Source: Streptococcaceae bacterium AM104-57 (GTDB taxonomy: Bacteria > Bacillota > Bacilli > Lactobacillales > Streptococcaceae). Taken from it: DNA of 37,576 nucleotides. The notes below the pieces were generated by a model. The model searched no databases. It had not been told where the DNA came from and saw nothing but the letters and a program-made list of their open reading frames with translations. Of the stretch, positions 34,859 through 37,576 are shown one piece after another. Within the stretch, counting starts at the first letter, position 1. Each line of letters opens with the position of its first letter. The stretch lies in the NCBI GenBank assembly GCA_027659245.1, contig JAQDPW010000023.1, positions 1-37,576 on the forward strand, written 5' to 3'. Position numbers and translations under genes: made by a program.

Positions 34859-35705
34859 GTTCTTCCTCTATAAGTTTTCTATCTCTAAGAGTATCCAATA
34901 GGCTACTTGCCGGATGCCCTAGGACTTTTTCGATATCTGTTGAAACCCCAGCTTGTTCCCCAACTTTGATAGCTGTATAAGTGCTGACCCAGGCATCGTA
35001 CTCCCAAGTTTGTGCTGGCCATTTTTTCCGTGACTCATAAGCTTCTTCTACTGTTTCATCCACATACGCGATGGCCTTACCGGTCTCTTTTGAGAGAAGC
35101 GCTACGATTTCTTCCATGGAAAGATCCTCTGGCCCTGTCAAATTCAAAGTTTGATTTTCCCACTCCTTAGGATTTAAAAGAATCTCTGCTGCAACCCTAG
35201 ATGTGTCCTTACGGGCAACAGCTGACACAAGACCACTGCCTGCCGGACCACGAATCTCTCCATTTTCAAGCGCCATATCAATCAGGAAGTCCAAGTAAAA
35301 ATTATCTCTCAAAAAAGTGTAGGTGAACCCTAACTCCTTGATATAGGCTTCCGTCTGGGCATGATCTCGAGACAAGGTGAAAGTTGCCTTCTCATCTGCC
35401 CCATAAAAGGAGGCATAGACGATATACTCTACTCCTGCTAGCTTTGCAGCATCTAAAAAGTCCTTGTGCTCCTTGACACGCTCTAGATTTTCCCGAGCAG
35501 AGACCATCAACAAGACATCGATCCCCTTTAGGGCCTCAACCACCTCTGGAGTATTTGCATACACTATTTTACGAATTTCCGCTGACGCATAGATCTTTGC
35601 ACGCTCTGGGCTTCGTGCTAGATGGACTGAAGCGATTCCTTTTTGATCTATAAGATTCGCCACATAGGAACCTAATTTCCCTGTTACACCTGTTATTCCA
35701 ATCAT
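34851..35705 (-). CDS. NmrA-like NAD(P)-binding protein
   Basis: 284 residues. Rossmann start MIGITGVTGKLGSYV (GxxGxxG), YIVYASFYGAD (near 100), TYTFLRDNFYLDF (near 128), the pattern of NmrA/YtfG-type atypical short-chain reductases. Members act as NAD(P)H quinone or azo reductases or as redox sensors; which applies is unknown. GGGAG lies 8 nt before the ATG. It lies between marR and the choline transporter and is cotranscribed. Confidence 0.88.
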   Translation of the reverse strand: MIGITGVTGKLGSYVANLIDQKGIASVHLARSPERAKIYASAEIRKIVYANTPEVVEALKGIDVLLMVSARENLERVKEHKDFLDAAKLAGVEYIVYASFYGADEKATFTLSRDHAQTEAYIKELGFTYTFLRDNFYLDFLIDMALENGEIRGPAGSGLVSAVARKDTSRVAAEILLNPKEWENQTLNLTGPEDLSMEEIVALLSKETGKAIAYVDETVEEAYESRKKWPAQTWEYDAWVSTYTAIKVGEQAGVSTDIEKVLGHPASSLLDTLRDRKLIEEEHD

Positions 35706-35723
35706 AACTGTTACTCCCTTTCC

Positions 35724-36173
35724 CTAGATGTCATTTTCTTTAGCCTTTAGATTTGTGATAATACGCTCTTGATAGGCCTCAAATTCTCGGATTTCTTGAT
35801 CCGAAAAGCCTTGGTAGAAAATCTCCCCCAATTTTTTACTGACACGGTCTCCAATTTCTTTTTGTGCCCAACCGAGGTCTGTCAAAGAGATATATTTTTT
35901 CCTTTTATCCTGTGTACAAGGCTTAATCGCAACCAAACCCTGTTCTTCTAATTTCTTAACCATACTGGTCAATGTATTATTGGCTAGACCCGTCGCAAGA
36001 GCGATATCGGTCGCAGTAGCACAACCCAACTCTTGCTTCCACAAGATTGTTAAAATTTTCCCTTGTTCACTTCTGTATTGAGCATCTGGTTGCTTGCTCA
36101 AGAGTTTTTGAAAGATACGCCCGTTTAACAGTCGAATCTGTAGAGCTTGGTAGCCTCCTAACATCTTGTCCAT
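35724..36173 (-). CDS. MarR-family regulator of the downstream transporter operon
   Basis: 149 residues with a MarR winged helix (CATATDIALATGLANNTLTSMVKKLEEQGLV, about 51-81, and the wing DKRKKYISLTDLG). It is first in marR-NmrA-proV-proWX, 18 bp before the NmrA-like gene. Two matching palindromes flank its promoter, so it very probably controls itself and the operon. The effector is unknown; redox signals or quinones are possible given the NmrA neighbour. Confidence 0.9.
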   Translation of the reverse strand: MDKMLGGYQALQIRLLNGRIFQKLLSKQPDAQYRSEQGKILTILWKQELGCATATDIALATGLANNTLTSMVKKLEEQGLVAIKPCTQDKRKKYISLTDLGWAQKEIGDRVSKKLGEIFYQGFSDQEIREFEAYQERIITNLKAKENDI

Positions 36174-36188
36174 TTTGTCTCCTTTTTT

Positions 36189-36202
36189 GTTCTATATCGA
36201 AC
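36189..36202. promoter_or_regulatory. MarR operator 1, downstream of the -10
   Basis: GTTCTATATCGAAC, near-perfect palindrome, between the -10 and the marR ATG. Confidence 0.7.
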
Positions 36203-36211
36203 TTATTAATT

Positions 36212-36240
36212 ATTGTAACGCCCTAAATTACATCTGTCAA
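36212..36240 (-). promoter_or_regulatory. Promoter of the marR-NmrA-proV-proWX operon
   Basis: TTGACA (36235-36240), 17 bp, TACAAT (36212-36217) on the minus strand, bracketed by the two operators. Confidence 0.88.
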
Positions 36241-36242
36241 CT

Positions 36243-36258
36243 ATTTCGATATGGAAAT
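36243..36258. promoter_or_regulatory. MarR operator 2, upstream of the -35
   Basis: ATTTCGATATGGAAAT; its reverse complement shares CATATCGAA with operator 1, giving a common TTCYATATCGAA core. Confidence 0.7.
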
Positions 36259-36261
36259 AAT

Positions 36262-36290
36262 AAAAAACTTCCTACCAAAAAGTAGAAAGT
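36262..36290 (-). terminator. Terminator after the 119-codon membrane ORF
   Basis: ACTTTCTAC, loop, GTAGGAAGT on the minus strand (9-bp stem with one G-U pair), followed by six T. It stops transcription before the marR promoter. Confidence 0.8.
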
Positions 36291-36306
36291 CATCATTTTT
36301 ATAAAA

Positions 36307-36666
36307 TTAAACATGAATTACATCTGAAGCATTCCCCTTAAAGAAATTACTATGTACCAGATAAGGATCATACTTAGAATTTTGACTATAAACCAGCCAT
36401 AAGGGAATGATAAAAATTTTTATATAGTAGAGTAAGCAAAAAAGTAAAAAAGAACTAAAACTAAGAGTTTTTAACTCAAGAAAGTAAAGATAACAGACAA
36501 TTGATATATTCAATAGAATATTAAATCCCATAGCAAAACTAGCTGATAAGATATTCGTCTTGATCTGAGGATTAAAAAGTTTGACAAGAAACAAGGCTAA
36601 TAAAGAGATATTATAGATACAAATTGGCTTGTAATCATGACGATAGAGAACTAAAAACAAGAACAA
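36307..36666 (-). pseudogene. Membrane-protein fragment or gene with unusual start
   Basis: 119 codons, strongly hydrophobic (about three membrane segments: ISLLALFLVKLF, FNILLNISIVCYLYFL, SSFLLFCLLYYIKIFIIPLWLVYS). The only start is a TTG shortly after a TAG, with no Shine-Dalgarno, so this may be the 3' part of a larger, decayed gene. A good terminator follows it, which says it was once, or is still, the end of a transcript. I do not recognise the family. Confidence 0.45.
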
Positions 36667-36672
36667 AGAATG

Positions 36673-36833
36673 CTACAGTGGATTGAACTTAGAGTAGTAC
36701 AATATAGATTCTAAAACATTTTTAGCAGTCTTGGTGTACTGTTCTAGATTCATTCTATTATATTTTCCGTATAAAAGCAGACGAATGTCTACTAGGAATG
36801 TTGAGTTTTGGCAAACGACTGGGAATGATGATG
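36673..36833 (-). other. Short decayed coding-like stretch between membrane ORF and GNAT gene
   Basis: On the minus strand a frame runs open for about 53 codons to the TAG at 36673, reading FPVVCQNSTFLVDI, then RLLLYGKYNRMNLEQYTKTA, then KNVLESILYYSKFNPL. An ATG at 36753 would give 26 residues, with a weak ribosome site. The composition is protein-like but the family is not recognised. It may be the 3' fragment of a lost gene. Confidence 0.35.
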
Positions 36834-37346
36834 CTATAGATTCCTTATCTCAAATACTGCCGTATGAATCCACTCGTTATGCATTTGAAAGTCATTTTCT
36901 ATGATTTTACTAAAGGTGAAACCGTTTTTTAAAAGCACTCTCTGAGAAGCCAGATTGTCCCTTGCCGTCCCTGCGATAATCTTATGTAAACCATAAGTAG
37001 TAAAGGCCTTTTCTAAAACGAGTTTAACCGCTTCACTTGCATAACCTAAATTGGTAACATTTTCTCCAATCCTATATCCAAGTTCTGCTGTTTTTCTATC
37101 CTTCCCTAAAACACTTAAATTGATTCTTCCAACCATAGTGCCTTGTGAATCTCTAATAAGATGCATATAGACATCATGATTCTCTTGTTCCCTTAACAAT
37201 TCCCTTGTAATCTCTTTAAAACCTTCTGAGTCAAAATAGTGGGCTGGTCTAGGGGGTAAACTTCGCTCAAAATACTCCCGATTTTCTTTTTCAAAAGAAT
37301 AAACATCTATGCTATTTTCTTCAGACATCAGCTCTAAACTTATCAT
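36834..37346 (-). CDS. GNAT acetyltransferase, RimJ/RimL type
   Basis: 170 residues from the ATG at 37346 (MISLELMSEEN); a TTG 11 codons earlier is possible but less likely. RimJ/RimL features: RINLSVLGKDRKTAELGYRIGE, the acetyl-CoA loop NVTNLGYASEAV, and RDNLASQRVLLKNGF. Members acetylate N-termini of ribosomal proteins or small molecules; the target is unknown. A possible extended -10 lies at 37454-37459. Confidence 0.85.
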   Translation of the reverse strand: MISLELMSEENSIDVYSFEKENREYFERSLPPRPAHYFDSEGFKEITRELLREQENHDVYMHLIRDSQGTMVGRINLSVLGKDRKTAELGYRIGENVTNLGYASEAVKLVLEKAFTTYGLHKIIAGTARDNLASQRVLLKNGFTFSKIIENDFQMHNEWIHTAVFEIRNL

Positions 37347-37453
37347 TCTAAACCATTTCCTATCATTCTCTAGATTCAAATTTACTCATATTTACACAAA
37401 GTGACATTTACAGAATTTACAGAGATATTTTAATTTATTCATATCGTATCTAC

Positions 37454-37459
37454 ATTATA
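37454..37459 (-). promoter_or_regulatory. Possible promoter of the GNAT gene
   Basis: TATAAT with TGT just before it (extended -10) on the minus strand; no good -35. The leader would be about 100 nt and contains repeated TGTAAAT words. Confidence 0.4.
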
Positions 37460-37517
37460 ACACAACATACTATGAAGAAAAATAATATCCAGCAAGGTCC
37501 TCATAAATTCCAACATC

Positions 37518-37576
37518 TGTACTGACCCCAAAAAGTTAGACAATTAATTTATCCGAAGGATTTAGTTCTGTATTGC
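37518..37576 (-). mobile_element. End of an IS3-family (IS150-group-like) insertion sequence
   Basis: TGTACTGACCCCAAAAAGTT has the look of an IS3-family terminal inverted repeat, and it is followed on the minus strand by the last codons of a transposase. The rest of the element lies outside the window. Confidence 0.75.
37549..37576 (-). CDS. IS3-family transposase OrfB, last codons only
   Basis: Nine codons on the minus strand read QYRTKSFG and a TAA stop. A YRTKS-type ending close to the terminal repeat is common in OrfB of IS3 elements. Only the 3' end is in the window. Confidence 0.65.

Overview
The window looks like a chromosome segment of a mitis-group Streptococcus (S. mitis/oralis/infantis and relatives). 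The evidence is low-GC DNA, AAGGAG-type ribosome sites, extended -10 promoters, and runs of genes whose order I recall from S. pneumoniae: galK/galT/galR; the adhC, czcD, sczA neighbourhood; a marR, NmrA-like, proV, proWX run; exoA beside two ABC half-transporters and two amino-sugar genes. Species-level assignment is inference; no database was searched.

Left part (1-5741, minus strand): a three-gene operon with 17 and 1 bp overlaps. It encodes a class B sortase, a polytopic membrane protein, and a very large secreted protein with signal peptide, DNRLRE-type region, LysM, DUF6531-like segment and about 28 YD (RHS) repeats. The large protein runs out of the window, so its C-terminal tip is unseen. 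This is the most unusual locus here.

6243-11613: housekeeping genes. These are an RsuA-type pseudouridine synthase, two tandemly duplicated small membrane proteins (about 390 bp duplication unit), a rhodanese-like protein without the usual cysteine, a YqgQ-like protein, an ECF S-component with a ThiD/PdxK-type kinase and truA (overlapping operon), a GNAT enzyme, and the competence prepilin peptidase cclA.

11657-13873: a two-gene trpB-trpG operon behind a T-box leader. No other trp gene is present.

13907-19711: a DegT-family aminotransferase and an initiating sugar-phosphate transferase (probably amino-sugar supply for teichoic acid), then a heterodimeric ABC exporter whose leader carries a tiny ORF and a strong hairpin, suggesting attenuation.

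19712-22320: exoA, a VOC protein, a Thr-rich lipoprotein flanked by a degenerate second copy of the VOC 3' end, and a hotdog thioesterase.

22390-26889: galK-HAD phosphatase-galT, divergent from galR, with a cre-like site and GalR-type inverted repeats between them. The HAD gene inside the operon is notable.

26951-31523: zinc alcohol dehydrogenase, aldo/keto reductase with divergent LysR regulator, and the zinc exporter czcD with divergent sczA.

31561-37576: TMEM175-type channel protein, a decayed membrane-protein gene, a MarR-controlled operon (marR, NmrA-like, proV, proWX) for choline/betaine-type uptake with paired operators, degenerate ORFs, a RimJ/L-type GNAT, and the edge of an IS3-family element.
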